DNA from: Cohnella xylanilytica
Lineage (GTDB): Bacteria > Bacillota > Bacilli > Paenibacillales > Paenibacillaceae
Length of the DNA stretch: 64,000 bases
NCBI RefSeq assembly: GCF_014212175.1
Contig: NZ_JACJVR010000063.1
Span: 1-64,000, forward strand
Direction of reading: 5' to 3'
The notes under the pieces are model-generated. The model made no database searches, was not told the DNA's origin, and worked only from the letters and a program-made list of their open reading frames with translations. The position numbers were made by a program, and so were the translations under genes. Positions 34,472 through 43,585 of the stretch are shown here, one piece after another. Position 1 is the stretch's first letter, and each line of letters begins with the position of its first letter.

Positions 34472-34786
34472 TCAGAAGGACTCTCCTTTATCCGTACCGG
34501 ATTCGTCTCGCTGCGGGGCGAACGGCTTGCGCTGCACGCCGTTCTCGTCCTCCACCAGCATCTCGATCCTCCGCTCGACCTGCTCGAGCTTCTGGCCGCA
34601 CAACCGGGAGAGCGCCATGCCTTCCTGGTACAGTTCGATCGCCGTCTCGAGCGGTACGTCCGAGCTCTCCAGACGGGATACGATTCTCTCCAGTCTCTCC
34701 ATGGCCTCTTCGAACGAGATCGCGTTCTCGCCGTCTCCCAGGACCGGCTTGTCCGTCAACCCGTTCGCTTCCGAATTAGTTCCCAT
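34472..34786 (-). CDS. xseB: Exodeoxyribonuclease VII small subunit
   Basis: The 104-residue product has the XseB core ISFEEAMERLERIVSRLES...LELYQEGMALSRLC-like helical hairpin, seen here as SFEEAMERLERIV and AIELYQEGMALSR. It wraps the C-terminal region of XseA to form exonuclease VII, which digests single-stranded DNA to short oligonucleotides. The ATG at 34786 has AGGAG seven bases upstream and overlaps the xseA stop by 11 bases. The C-terminal tail after residue 80 is charged and poorly conserved. Confidence 0.9.
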   Translation of the reverse strand: MGTNSEANGLTDKPVLGDGENAISFEEAMERLERIVSRLESSDVPLETAIELYQEGMALSRLCGQKLEQVERRIEMLVEDENGVQRKPFAPQRDESGTDKGESF

Positions 34787-36140
34787 CCGAGATCTCCTCC
34801 CCATGCAATCCCCATACTTGGCAATCGAGCCTGCCGTCCGCGAGCCGCACCTTGATCAAGTCGCCGGGCTGCACTTCGCCGATGCTGCGGATCAGCTTCT
34901 TCTCCTCCTCGTCGTAGGCGAGGCTGTAGCCTCTCGCCATGACTTTGAGCGGGCTCAGCGCGTCCAGCTGCCGGACGAGCGCGCCGAAGCCCTTCTGCCG
35001 CTCGCGCAGCATGCCGCGCATCGCGAGATCGAGCCCGCGCGCGGCGGCTTCCGCCCGCTTGCGCGCGTAGGCCGCCTGCTCCGCGGGACTCGCCGCGGAC
35101 AGGCGGCCGCCCAGCCGCGCGAGCCGTTCGCGCGCGCGGGCGTGGTGCCCTTCCGCGCGGTAGCGGAGCCGCTCGCGCAGGCGGTCGAGCTGTTCGGCCC
35201 GGGCGAGCAAGGCCCGCCGGGGCTGCGTGAAGAAGGGCGAGCGCGCCGAATGCTGCCAACGCTCGCGCTTCTTCGCGAGCAGCAGCCGCAGCGACTTGGC
35301 CATGCGCAGCTCCACCGCCTTGAGCCCCTGCCGCAGCTCGGCGGCGTGGGGCACGGCCAGCTCGGCCGCCGCCGTCGGCGTCGCGGCCCGCAGATCCGCC
35401 GCGAAGTCGGCGATCGTGAAGTCGGTCTCGTGGCCGACGGCCGAGATGACCGGGATGGCGGAGGCGCGAATCGCCCTCGCGACGGCCTCCTCGTTGAACG
35501 CCCACAGCTCCTCGAGCGAACCGCCGCCGCGTCCGACGATCAGCACGTCGACCTCGGCGAGCCGGTTCATCGACGCGATCGCCTTCACGATGGAAGGCGC
35601 CGCCCCCGTGCCCTGAACCGATACCGGATACAGGAACACCGGCACGGACGGATGCCTGCGCTGCAGCGTGATCAGAATGTCGCGCACCGCGGCCCCCGTC
35701 GGCGACGTAATGACGCCGATCGCCTTCGGATACCGCGGAATGGGACGTTTGACCGCTTCCGCGAACAGCCCTTCCGCCTCGAGCTTGCGCTTGAGCTGCT
35801 CGAAGGCGAGATACAGGCTGCCGACGCCGTCGGGCTGCATCGCCGTCACGTAGAATTGATACTGCCCGTCTCTCTCATAGACGGACACGCCTCCCCTGGC
35901 CAGCACCTTCATGCCGTCCTTGGGCATGAAGGGAAGTCGCTGGTTGTGGGAGGCGAACATGATGCTTTTCAGCCTGCCGCTCTCGTCCTTGAGCGTGAAA
36001 TACATATGGCCGCTGGAATGCCGGGTAAAGTTCGAGATCTCCCCCCGAAGCCACACGTCCTGCAGCTTCGAATCTCCTTCCAGCTTCATCTTGATATACC
36101 GATTGACGTCGCGGATGCTCAGCACGCGTGCCGGTTCCAT
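34776..36140 (-). CDS. xseA: Exodeoxyribonuclease VII large subunit
   Basis: This 454-residue catalytic subunit of exonuclease VII has an N-terminal OB-fold (about 5-100, WLRGEISNFTRHSSGHMYF), a catalytic domain with IGVITSPTGAAVRDI, GRGGGSLEELWAFN and SAVGHETDFTIADF, then a long helical coiled-coil and a small C-terminal barrel. The coiled-coil region (about 280-390) is very rich in Arg and Ala in this genome. The ATG at 36140 was chosen at the recognised family N-terminus; the larger open frame upstream is the folD gene read in another frame. Confidence 0.93.
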   Translation of the reverse strand: MEPARVLSIRDVNRYIKMKLEGDSKLQDVWLRGEISNFTRHSSGHMYFTLKDESGRLKSIMFASHNQRLPFMPKDGMKVLARGGVSVYERDGQYQFYVTAMQPDGVGSLYLAFEQLKRKLEAEGLFAEAVKRPIPRYPKAIGVITSPTGAAVRDILITLQRRHPSVPVFLYPVSVQGTGAAPSIVKAIASMNRLAEVDVLIVGRGGGSLEELWAFNEEAVARAIRASAIPVISAVGHETDFTIADFAADLRAATPTAAAELAVPHAAELRQGLKAVELRMAKSLRLLLAKKRERWQHSARSPFFTQPRRALLARAEQLDRLRERLRYRAEGHHARARERLARLGGRLSAASPAEQAAYARKRAEAAARGLDLAMRGMLRERQKGFGALVRQLDALSPLKVMARGYSLAYDEEEKKLIRSIGEVQPGDLIKVRLADGRLDCQVWGLHGEEISDGN

Positions 36141-36160
36141 CTCTCCCGCCCCCGCTTCCG

Positions 36161-37018
36161 CTAGCCGATGCCGTGCGCCGTCTTCGCCGCCTTGAGCGTA
36201 TTGGCCATCAGCATCGTGATGGTCATCGGGCCGACCCCGCCGGGCACCGGCGTGATCCAGCCGGCGACTTCGGCGACTTCGTCGTAATCGACGTCGCCGC
36301 ACAGCTTGCCGGTGTCGAGCCGGTTGATCCCGACGTCGACGACGACCGCCCCGGGCTTGATCCAATCCTTCTTCACGAGCTTCGGAACGCCTACCGCCGC
36401 GACGACGATATCGGCCTCCCGGACCACTTCCGGCAGGTTCGGCGTGCGGGAATGCGCGATCGTGACCGTCGCGTTCTCGCGAAGCAGCAGAAGCGATACC
36501 GGCTTGCCGACGATGTTGCTTCGTCCGATGACGACCGCCTTCTTGCCGGCCGGCGAATTGCCGGTCCGCTTCAGCAGCTCGATGACGCCCGCCGGCGTGC
36601 ACGGAAGCAAGGAATCGTCGCCGATCATCAGGTTGCCGACGCTGATCGGGTGGAAGCCGTCCACGTCCTTGGCGACCGAGATCGCGTCGATGACCGCCTT
36701 CTCCTCGATGTGCTTCGGAAGCGGCAGCTGCACGAGAATGCCGTTGATGTCGGCTTGTCCGTTGAGCCGTTCGATGAGGGCGAGAAGGTCCGCCTGGCTC
36801 GTCTCCGCCGGCAGACGGTGCACTTCGGAATAGAAGCCGAGGTCCTCGCACGCCTTCGCCTTGTTGCGGACGTACACTTGCGAAGCCGGGTCTTCCCCGA
36901 CGAGCACGACGGCCAGGCCGGGACGGACGCCCTTCTCCCGCAAGGCCGCCACTTCGTTCTTGATCTCTTCGCGAATCGTATCGGATATCTGCTTGCCGTT
37001 GATGATCTGAGCGCTCAT
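36161..37018 (-). CDS. folD: Methylenetetrahydrofolate dehydrogenase/cyclohydrolase FolD
   Basis: This 285-residue bifunctional enzyme interconverts 5,10-methylene- and 10-formyl-tetrahydrofolate with NADP. Catalytic Lys is in [16 protein letters not shown] (about residue 53), the substrate region is [10 protein letters not shown] and DVDGFHP, the NADP-binding part is GRSNIVGKP and the C-terminus has [11 protein letters not shown]. Its ATG overlaps the nusB stop codon (ATGA), so the genes are coupled. Confidence 0.96.
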   Translation of the reverse strand: MSAQIINGKQISDTIREEIKNEVAALREKGVRPGLAVVLVGEDPASQVYVRNKAKACEDLGFYSEVHRLPAETSQADLLALIERLNGQADINGILVQLPLPKHIEEKAVIDAISVAKDVDGFHPISVGNLMIGDDSLLPCTPAGVIELLKRTGNSPAGKKAVVIGRSNIVGKPVSLLLLRENATVTIAHSRTPNLPEVVREADIVVAAVGVPKLVKKDWIKPGAVVVDVGINRLDTGKLCGDVDYDEVAEVAGWITPVPGGVGPMTITMLMANTLKAAKTAHGIG

Positions 37019-37500
37019 TCCGGTTCCCCCTCCCGATGGTTGGCTGCGCCTTCGCCCGCGGCCGGAGCTTTGCCGCGTTCGCGGATCATGCGGCCCAGGA
37101 CGCCGTTGACGAACTTGCCGGACTCTTCCGTGCCGAAGTGCTTAGCCAGCTCGATCGCTTCGTTCACGACGACCTTCGGCGGAACTTCGGGCCGGAACTC
37201 CAGCTCGTAGGCGGCCAGCCGCAAAATCTGCAGGTCCACCCGGGACAGCCGGTCGACCTGCCAGCCGGTCAGGAACTCCTCCAGCAGCCGGTCGATCTCC
37301 TCGCGCTTCTCTTGCACGCCCGCCACCAGCTCGCGGGTGAACGAATCGATCGCCCCGAGTCCGCTGACGTCCGCTTCGATCTCGTTGTCGTGGCGCGCTT
37401 CTTCCATGACGGTATCGACGGCAATCTGGCCCTCGACCTCGTTCATCTCCATTTGGTACAGGCTCTGTACCGCTATCTCCCTAGCCAATCTGCGTTTCAT
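37015..37500 (-). CDS. nusB: Transcription antitermination factor NusB
   Basis: This 161-residue all-helical RNA-binding protein acts with NusE in rRNA antitermination. It shows the N-terminal arginine patch [16 protein letters not shown] and the C-terminal [10 protein letters not shown]...[26 protein letters not shown]. The ATG at 37500 was chosen because GGAGG lies just upstream and the family start is MKRR. The last 18 residues are a poorly conserved Ala/Gly/Glu tail. It heads the nusB-folD-xseA-xseB-ispA series. Confidence 0.95.
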   Translation of the reverse strand: MKRRLAREIAVQSLYQMEMNEVEGQIAVDTVMEEARHDNEIEADVSGLGAIDSFTRELVAGVQEKREEIDRLLEEFLTGWQVDRLSRVDLQILRLAAYELEFRPEVPPKVVVNEAIELAKHFGTEESGKFVNGVLGRMIRERGKAPAAGEGAANHREGEPE

Positions 37501-37625
37501 GAATCCTCCGATCCAATGCCGTGTAATCAATGCGTTTAGCCGTCCCCCGCATGCCGAAGGATTCGGCCGTCGTCTCCGGCGGCCGGAAGGCCCGCCATAG
37601 GCCGTTCAAGGGCAGGAACCTCCGG

Positions 37626-37856
37626 TTACCGGGACCAAGGCCATCGATCGGTCAACCAGTCGGTCAGCCGGCTCCAATTCACGAGCGGCCCGCTCCGGTC
37701 GTCCTTCGCCTTCCCGATCCAGTAGCCGACCGCGACCAGCAGCGCGCAGAACAGCATATCCCAGAACCCGCTTAACAAGTAGATAAAAAAGAAAAAGAGT
37801 CCCGCGGCGACGCCGGTAGCCCGTCCCCCGTACGTATCCCACCACATTTTCCACAT
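37626..37856 (-). CDS. DUF2273 membrane protein
   Basis: This 76-residue protein has two membrane helices (about 14-30 and 33-50) followed by a short basic tail. Size, the N-terminal tryptophans and the position directly after amaP match DUF2273, a family co-transcribed with AmaP and Asp23 in Firmicutes. The start is ATG with GGGAGGA nine bases upstream, 15 bases after the amaP stop. The molecular role is unknown; it may be part of the membrane platform for Asp23. Confidence 0.85.
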   Translation of the reverse strand: MWKMWWDTYGGRATGVAAGLFFFFIYLLSGFWDMLFCALLVAVGYWIGKAKDDRSGPLVNWSRLTDWLTDRWPWSR

Positions 37857-37871
37857 GGGCGGCAGTCCTCC

Positions 37872-38435
37872 CTATTCCACGCGGCTCTTGAACGTGGCGG
37901 GCGCTTGCGTCACGTTGGCGATATAGACCGAGACCTCGGCGACCGGGATGCCGGTCGTCTCCTCGATCTGCTCGGAGATCGTCTTCTGCATCTCTTCCGA
38001 CAGGGTCGGAATCGGCGTCTCCCCGTCCACGAACGCGCGGATCGTGATTTGCAGGCCGGATTCGACGGCGCGCACCCTCGCCCGCAGGTCCTTCACTCCC
38101 CGCGTGCGCGAAGCGGCCTTGAGCGCGATGTTCTCGACCGTCTCGACGGAGATCCGAATGTCGCCGTGCTCCGTGCGCTGGTTAATGGACGGCGCGTTGC
38201 TGCCGCCGCGCGCGACGGAGACGATGAAGAAGCGAAGGCTGATCAGCAGCAGCACGACCGAGACGACGATGACCGTGCCTTGTACGGCCCGGCTGCCCCC
38301 CGTCGCATCGTCGACGACGTCCTTGAGGAAGCCGCTATCGAACCCTCCGCACGCCACGACGATCGCCACGACCGACGCCGCCCCGACCGCCAAACTGAAT
38401 ACGAACAAGAGCAACCTGTCCAACACTTTGATCAA
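37872..38435 (-). CDS. amaP: Alkaline shock response membrane anchor protein AmaP
   Basis: This 187-residue protein has two N-terminal membrane helices (about 6-30 and 52-75) and an Asp23-like cytoplasmic C-terminal domain (VENIALKAASRTRGVKDL, ETTGIPVAEVSVYIANV). In Staphylococcus AmaP tethers Asp23 to the membrane. The start is TTG at 38435 with GGAGGAG seven bases upstream; the longer open frame has no ribosome site. It sits between asp23 and the DUF2273 gene, all on the same strand. Confidence 0.87.
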   Translation of the reverse strand: MIKVLDRLLLFVFSLAVGAASVVAIVVACGGFDSGFLKDVVDDATGGSRAVQGTVIVVSVVLLLISLRFFIVSVARGGSNAPSINQRTEHGDIRISVETVENIALKAASRTRGVKDLRARVRAVESGLQITIRAFVDGETPIPTLSEEMQKTISEQIEETTGIPVAEVSVYIANVTQAPATFKSRVE

Positions 38436-38588
38436 CGTGCGTCTCCTCCAGTCATGACAAACCAAATGACCCCCGACTTGCGAAAAGGCGCCCGACGGCC
38501 GTCCCCATGCACGAGAACGGCCACCATGGCGCCGGCATCCGCTAGCCGGAGGCAATGCGCGGCCAAGGAGTCGACCTTGGCGAGCGCG

Positions 38589-38996
38589 TTATCGGACACG
38601 CGTATGCGATTCGTCTTCTTCTGTTTTGTCAGCCTGCTTGAAGTGCACGTCGTGAATATGTACGTTCACTTCGACGACGTTCAGGCCCGTCATCGTCTCG
38701 ATGGAGCGTTGAACGTTGCGCTGAATCTCCGCGGCGATCTCGGGAATGCGTCTGCCGTATTCCACGATGATATTGACGTCGACGGCGGCTTCCTTCTGGC
38801 CGACCTCGACCTTCACGCCCTTGGACAGATTCTTCCGTCCCAGCAATTCCGCGATCCCGGAGGAGATTCCTCCGCTCATGCCCGCGACGCCTTCCACCTC
38901 GACCGTCGCCAATCCGGCAATGACTTCGATAACCTCTGGAGCGATTTGAATGGTTCCCATCTCGGTCCGTTCGTAATCAGGCACCAATGTCTCCAT
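38589..38996 (-). CDS. Asp23/Gls24 family envelope stress protein (YqhY-like)
   Basis: This 135-residue protein has the Asp23 fold with typical stretches IQIAPEVIEVIAGLATVEVEGV and VDVNIIVEYGRRIPEIA, ending in a charged tail. B. subtilis has a member (YqhY) at the same place next to accBC, linked to control of acetyl-CoA carboxylase activity. Here it is followed by amaP and DUF2273 genes, as in staphylococci. The start is ATG after AAGGAGGTGG. Between it and amaP lie about 150 bases with short hairpins but no clear terminator, so the three are probably one transcript. Confidence 0.9.
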   Translation of the reverse strand: METLVPDYERTEMGTIQIAPEVIEVIAGLATVEVEGVAGMSGGISSGIAELLGRKNLSKGVKVEVGQKEAAVDVNIIVEYGRRIPEIAAEIQRNVQRSIETMTGLNVVEVNVHIHDVHFKQADKTEEDESHTRVR

Positions 38997-39109
38997 TGCT
39001 CAAATCCACCTCCTTCATGCGATGAACGCCGCCGGTAGCGGCGTCCATATCACTATCCATACTATAGCATTGCCGAAGATTTATGACAAACCTTGTACTT
39101 CGTCCACGA

Positions 39110-40480
39110 TTATTCCGCTTCGGCTTCTTCCGGGCGGTTGATATCGTGCTCCTCCAGGAACTTGATATCGAACGTGCCTTTGTTGAAAACCGGATGGTCG
39201 AGCAGCTTCAAATGGAACGGGATCGTCGTCTTGACGCCCTCGACCATGAACTCGTTCAGCGCCCGGCGTCCGCGGGCGATCGCTTCCGCCCGGGTCGGCG
39301 CCCAGACGATCAGCTTCGCGACCATGGAGTCGTAGTGCGGCGAGATCAGGTATTGGGGATACGCCCCGCTGTCCACCCGAACGCCCGGCCCTCCGGGCGG
39401 CAGGTAGAAGCCGATCCGGCCCGGCGACGGCATAAAGTTGCGGTCCGGGTCCTCCGCGTTGATGCGGAATTCGATCGCGGCGCCGTCGAACCTCACTTGC
39501 TCCTGCGTGAACGAGAGAGGCTCGCCCTCCGCGATGGAGATCATCTCCTTGATCAGGTCGATGCCCGTGACCATCTCGGTGACGGGATGCTCGACCTGAA
39601 TGCGGGTGTTCATCTCCATGAAGTAGAATTGCCCGTCCGGCCCGAGCAGGAATTCGATCGTGCCCGCCCCGGAATAGTTGACGGCCTTCGCGGCGCGGAC
39701 GGCCGCCTGGCCCATCCGCTCGCGAAGCGCGGGCGTCATGATCGGGCAAGGCGCTTCCTCGACCAGCTTCTGGCGCCGGCGCTGCACGGAGCAGTCGCGT
39801 TCGCCCAAGTGGCAGACGTTGCCGTGCTTGTCGGCGATGATCTGGATCTCGACGTGCTTCATGCCCGTCAAATATTTCTCGAGATAGACGCCGGAGTTGC
39901 CGAACGCCTTCTGGGCTTCCTGCTGCGCGGTCGTAATCTCGCGGACGAGCATCTCCTCGTCGTCCGCGAGCCGGATGCCGCGTCCTCCGCCGCCGGCCGT
40001 CGCCTTGATGATGACGGGGTAGCCGATGTCGCGGGCGACCCGCACCGCCTCTTCGATATCCTCGATGAGACCGTCGGAGCCCGGAATGACCGGAACGTCG
40101 GCCTGCTTCATCGTCTGCTTGGCGACGGACTTGTCGCCCATCCGGCTGATCGCGTCGGCGGAAGGGCCGATGAACGCGATGTTGCAAGTCTCGCAAATAT
40201 CCGCGAAGTCGGCGTTCTCCGAGAGGAAGCCGTATCCGGGATGAATGGCGTCGCATTCGGTCAGAGTCGCGACGCTCATAATGTTCGTCAGGTTCAGGTA
40301 GCTGTCTTTGGAGGCCGTCGGCCCGATGCAATACGCTTCATCGGCCAGGCGGACGTGCAAAGATTCGCGGTCCGCTTCGGAGAATACCGCTACGGTCGAG
40401 ATGCCGAGCTCGCGGCAGGCGCGAATGATGCGAACGGCGATCTCGCCGCGGTTGGCCACCAAGATCTTTTGAATTTTCAA
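39110..40480 (-). CDS. accC: Acetyl-CoA carboxylase biotin carboxylase subunit
   Basis: This 456-residue ATP-grasp enzyme carboxylates the biotin carried on AccB, the first half reaction of malonyl-CoA synthesis. [22 protein letters not shown] opens the protein, the glycine-rich ATP loop is [11 protein letters not shown], the ERDCS and [16 protein letters not shown] motifs supply catalytic and metal-binding residues, and [17 protein letters not shown] follows. The start is TTG with AAAGGGGGA nine bases upstream. It lies 57 bases after accB in the same operon. Confidence 0.96.
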   Translation of the reverse strand: MKIQKILVANRGEIAVRIIRACRELGISTVAVFSEADRESLHVRLADEAYCIGPTASKDSYLNLTNIMSVATLTECDAIHPGYGFLSENADFADICETCNIAFIGPSADAISRMGDKSVAKQTMKQADVPVIPGSDGLIEDIEEAVRVARDIGYPVIIKATAGGGGRGIRLADDEEMLVREITTAQQEAQKAFGNSGVYLEKYLTGMKHVEIQIIADKHGNVCHLGERDCSVQRRRQKLVEEAPCPIMTPALRERMGQAAVRAAKAVNYSGAGTIEFLLGPDGQFYFMEMNTRIQVEHPVTEMVTGIDLIKEMISIAEGEPLSFTQEQVRFDGAAIEFRINAEDPDRNFMPSPGRIGFYLPPGGPGVRVDSGAYPQYLISPHYDSMVAKLIVWAPTRAEAIARGRRALNEFMVEGVKTTIPFHLKLLDHPVFNKGTFDIKFLEEHDINRPEEAEAE

Positions 40481-40537
40481 GGCAAGAAATCCCCCTTTGA
40501 TGTCGCCGGCGCTTCCTGTCGAACGCAGGATCGGCCG

Positions 40538-41035
40538 TTATTCCGGCTTGACGAGGAACAGCGGCTGGCCGAACTCGACCAATTGGCCGTTCTCGACGAG
40601 AATCTCGACGATCTCGCCCTTCACTTCCGCCTCGAGAGGATTCATCAGCTTCATCGCTTCCAGAATGCACACGACCGTCTTCTCGGTCACCTTATCGCCC
40701 GTGTGGACGAAGGCCGGCGCATCCGGAGACGGAGCGCGATAGAACGTTCCCACCATCGGGGAGACGATCTCGTGAAGCCCGGCGCGGCTGGCGGCGGCTG
40801 GCGCCGCGGCCGCCGGTTCGGCGGAAGAAGGCGCTTGCGCGGCCGCAGGCGCGGGAGCCGCCGCCGGGGCCGGCACGTAAGTATGCGAGATCGGGGCGGA
40901 CTGCACGTTGACGACTTCCGTCTTGCCCGGCTTGCGGATCGCGAGTCTCGCGCCTTCGTTCTCGATCTCCAATTCGTGAATGGAAGTTTGATCCACCAAT
41001 TTGATCAGTTCTTTGATTTCGCTCAATTTAAACAT
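40538..41035 (-). CDS. accB: Acetyl-CoA carboxylase biotin carboxyl carrier protein
   Basis: The 165-residue protein has an N-terminal helix region ([15 protein letters not shown]), an Ala/Pro-rich flexible linker (about 45-85) and a C-terminal biotinyl domain with the biotinylated Lys129 in EAMKLMN. The ATG at 41035 follows AAGGAG by 11 bases; a GTG four codons upstream lies inside the ribosome site and is less likely. It heads accB-accC, behind a good promoter. Confidence 0.94.
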   Translation of the reverse strand: MFKLSEIKELIKLVDQTSIHELEIENEGARLAIRKPGKTEVVNVQSAPISHTYVPAPAAAPAPAAAQAPSSAEPAAAAPAAASRAGLHEIVSPMVGTFYRAPSPDAPAFVHTGDKVTEKTVVCILEAMKLMNPLEAEVKGEIVEILVENGQLVEFGQPLFLVKPE

Positions 41036-41116
41036 ATTTTCGGACACTCCTTGGATTGGGGGTTCCCGTCTTCGGCCATGTAAGTTAAATCATGCTTGGC
41101 CTCGTATGACGGAACT

Positions 41117-41144
41117 ATTATAACACAAGTGCGGGGTACGTCCA
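41117..41144 (-). promoter_or_regulatory. Promoter of accBC
   Basis: On the minus strand TGTTATAAT gives a perfect extended -10 (41117-41122) with a 4/6 -35 (TGGACG) 16 bases upstream. The leader to the accB start is about 75 bases. Confidence 0.6.
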
Positions 41145-41299
41145 CATATCGCTTTGCCTTCCTGTCTTTTCTCATTGCCATAGACGCGACCGAACATACT
41201 TCTATCGACAAATATAGACGAATCGCGAAAAAAATCTCTTGCATCGAAGCGCCGCTCGCCTCTCTCTTCTAATACCGCCCTGGCAGTTCCGGTGCGTCG

Positions 41300-42125
41300 G
41301 ACTTCTTATCCCCTTCTCTCAGGCTTCCCGGGCTGCCAATCTTCCCTCGGACTTTCTTACCGACGTCACTCCCGACTCGCAACTTAGTCCCTTATCCCTC
41401 CGACTCAGGCCGATACGAGCCCCAACTCCGCCCCGTGCTCCCACAGTTGGTTCCGAGCTCCCGCTCCACCCTACGATTCCCCTGACGAAATAGCGTCTCC
41501 TATCCCTTTCTCTCAGGCTTCCCGGGTTGCCAATCTTCCCTCGCACTTCTGACCGACGCGCCCCCGATTCGCAACTTAGTGCTCTTATCCCTCCGACTCA
41601 GTCGATTACAAGCCCCGCTTTGCCCTGCACTTCCCCTGGCGAAAATAGCGTCTGCTATCCCTTTCTCTCAGGCTCCCCGGTTCCAATCTTCCCTCGCGCT
41701 ATCTGATCCACGCACTCCCGTACGCAACTTAGTCCCTTATCCCTCCGACTCAGTCCGTTTAGAGCCCCCGCTCCCCCTGCGATTCCCCTGGCGAGATAGC
41801 GTCTCCTATCCCTTACTCTCAGGCTCCCCGGCTGCTAATCTTCACTTGCAATATCTGATCCACGCACCCCCGTACGCAACTAGCCTCTTATCCCTCCGAC
41901 TCAGTCCGTTTCGAGCCCCCTGTTCAGCCCTACACTTCCCTGCCGAAAAAGAGCGTCTCTTATCCCTTCGACTCAGTCGATTACAAGCTCATGCTCCGCC
42001 CCGCTTCCCCCCGGCGATAACGTTCCTATCCCCATCTCTCTGTCATACTCGCTGCCATTTTCCCGACCCTTGTCAGACCGGCACACTCTAGACAAGCAAC
42101 TTTGTCCTTTATCCCTTCAATGTTA
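41300..42125 (-). repeat. Repeat array, left arm: 11 cores reading leftward
   Basis: On the minus strand a core resembling CTGAGTCGGAGGGATAAG alternates with CCTGAGAGAAAGGGATAG. TATCCC, the reverse complement of the core end, begins at 41307, 41393, 41501, 41586, 41656, 41738, 41807, 41889, 41961, 42027 and 42110. Spacing mostly alternates near 85 and 70 bases, giving a dimeric period of about 152. One spacer type carries a second conserved block, CTAAGTTGCG. Spacings are not multiples of three and the frames across it are repeat translations, so it is not a gene. No promoter or ribosome site was seen in it. Confidence 0.85.
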
Positions 42126-42149
42126 GCTCGAGTACCTCATTTCCGGATC

Positions 42150-42680
42150 ATTACCTGATCCGAAGGGATAGAGGCATATGCCCTTGATCTCGATAGTCGC
42201 TACCTGACCCGAAGGGATAGTGGTCTAAGGCTGCGTAATCCGATGGTCCACCCTGACTCGAAGGGATAATGGCGCGTGCCCCTTGAGCCCGATATGTCAC
42301 TACCTGATCCGAAGGGATAGTGGTCTATGACTCCGCAATCCGATGGCCACCCCTGACTCGAAGGGATAATGGCATGTGCCCTTTGATCCCGTTAGCCACT
42401 ACCTGATCCGAAGGGATAGAGGCCTGTGACTCTGACAATCCGATGATCACCCCTGACTCGAAGGGATACAGGCATCCGCTCCCTCGATCTGACTGGAGCT
42501 ACCTGATCCAACGGGATAGCGGCATGGGAGTCTGCAATCCGATGGTCGCCACCTGACTCGAGGGGATAGCGGCATAGCGCGACGATATCGGAACACGTTC
42601 CTGAAGCGAAGGGATAGTGGCATAGGGGCAGCAGAACCAATCCCCCCTCCTGACGGGAGGGGATAGAGGCACGTGTACGC
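42150..42680 (+). repeat. Repeat array, right arm: 11 cores reading rightward, 50-base period
   Basis: CCTGAYYCGAAGGGATARNGGC begins at 42154, 42203, 42252, 42303, 42352, 42402, 42452, 42502, 42552, 42600 and 42649, a strikingly even 48-51 base step. For most of the arm two unit types (TGATCC and TGACTC) alternate, giving a higher-order period of 100. Between cores the sequence is also similar within each type, so this is a degenerate satellite and not a CRISPR array with unique spacers. The core is the same as in the left arm but on the opposite strand; the arms diverge from about 42130. Confidence 0.9.
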
Positions 42681-42699
42681 CGGAGCGGCAAAAGACGAG

Positions 42700-42733
42700 A
42701 AAAAGCAAGAGCCCGGTTGCCCGGGCCCTTTTT
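42700..42733. terminator. Bidirectional terminator between the repeat array and spoIIIAH
   Basis: GCCCGG (42711-42716) pairs with CCGGGC (42721-42726), loop TTGC. On the plus strand five T residues follow (42729-42733); on the minus strand TCTTGCTTTTT follows. It can end the spoIIIA transcript and also any rightward transcript of the array. Confidence 0.75.
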
Positions 42734-42741
42734 CCGAAAGA

Positions 42742-43548
42742 TTATGGATTGGCGATGTATTGAACGGTGACGCGGTCCGGCGTAACGTTGAGCTCCTTCA
42801 TCGCCGTCTCGACGATGTTGACCGCCTGGGTCTTGTCGAGCTTGTCGGCCTGGACGACGACCTTGAAGGTGTTGTTCTCTTCTTCGACCACGGCGTTGTC
42901 GTAATCGGCGAGTAGCTTCTCTTCGAGGCTCGAGATGCGCTGCTCGGTCGCGTCCATGCGGCTCAGCTCTTCGAACGCGGCGGCGGTCTCCTCTTGCGTA
43001 TGCTTGCTCGTGTCCGCGATGATGCTGTTCAGCTCTTCCTCACGCTTGGAGTAGCTCTCCATCCGCTTCAGCTGGATCTCGTCGAAGTATGCGGCGCCGG
43101 TCTGGTTGGAGATCCCTTGAAGAACGGCTTCGTCCTCCGGCTTGGCGGAATCGTCCGTCGCGCTCGCATGCTCCGAATCCTCCTTGTCTCCGCTCGCGGT
43201 CGCTTCGTCGGACTGCTTGCCGTCCGCTTGCTTGCCGTCCGTCTGGTCCGATTCGCCGCCCTGCGCTTCCTTGTCGGTACCGGACTTCCCGTCCGTAGCC
43301 GCGGCGGCGCCTTCGTCCTGGCCGGACGTCTGGCCGTCCGTTCCGGTCGCGGTCCCCGCCGTTCCGTCGACTTCGGTGATCTCGAAGCCGTCCGCGTTGT
43401 TTTTGGCCGTCCCGGAAGTGTCCTCCACTTGGTTGTTCGCCTGCTGGTTGGCCGGCGTCACGTCTTCCGTGAACAAGTAATAGGCGGACAGAATGACCAT
43501 CAAGCTAAGCATGGACACCAGCCAAATCGTTTGCCTCTTGTTATTCAT
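42742..43548 (-). CDS. spoIIIAH: Stage III sporulation protein AH
   Basis: This 268-residue mother-cell protein has one N-terminal membrane helix (about 9-27), a long acidic Gly/Asp/Ser/Thr linker (about 35-140) and a C-terminal YscJ/FliF-like ring-building domain (ISSLEEKLLADYDNAVVEEE...VVVQADKLDKTQAVNIV). It binds forespore SpoIIQ across the intermembrane space, forming the channel called the feeding tube. It is the last gene of the spoIIIA operon, before a terminator. The linker is much longer than in B. subtilis. Confidence 0.93.
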   Translation of the reverse strand: MNNKRQTIWLVSMLSLMVILSAYYLFTEDVTPANQQANNQVEDTSGTAKNNADGFEITEVDGTAGTATGTDGQTSGQDEGAAAATDGKSGTDKEAQGGESDQTDGKQADGKQSDEATASGDKEDSEHASATDDSAKPEDEAVLQGISNQTGAAYFDEIQLKRMESYSKREEELNSIIADTSKHTQEETAAAFEELSRMDATEQRISSLEEKLLADYDNAVVEEENNTFKVVVQADKLDKTQAVNIVETAMKELNVTPDRVTVQYIANP

Positions 43549-43585
43549 AAACGCATAACCTCCCGAATCGAGTTGGTATGTTCGA

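Noticed and set aside
38436..38588. Terminator between asp23 and amaP
   Set aside because: Short hairpins are present but none is followed by a T-run.
39083..41083. 666-codon plus-strand frame opposite accC and accB
   Set aside because: An antisense shadow of accBC with His/Arg/Asp-rich composition typical of reversed high-GC coding sequence.
41579..42091. 170-codon open frame on the plus strand within the left repeat arm
   Set aside because: Its product is only repeated LLSLRLSRLQAP-like translation of the DNA repeat; repeat spacing is not a multiple of three and there is no ribosome site.
42150..42680. CRISPR array (28-base core with about 22-base spacers)
   Set aside because: Cores are degenerate, spacers are related to each other in an alternating pattern, and no cas gene is in the window.
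42392..42691. 99-codon minus-strand frame in the right repeat arm
   Set aside because: It is a translation of the 50-base repeats, which change frame at each unit; no ribosome site or family resemblance.
41300..42733. Type III toxin-antitoxin RNA repeats
   Set aside because: No ToxN-like or other toxin gene is adjacent; flanking genes are housekeeping and sporulation genes.
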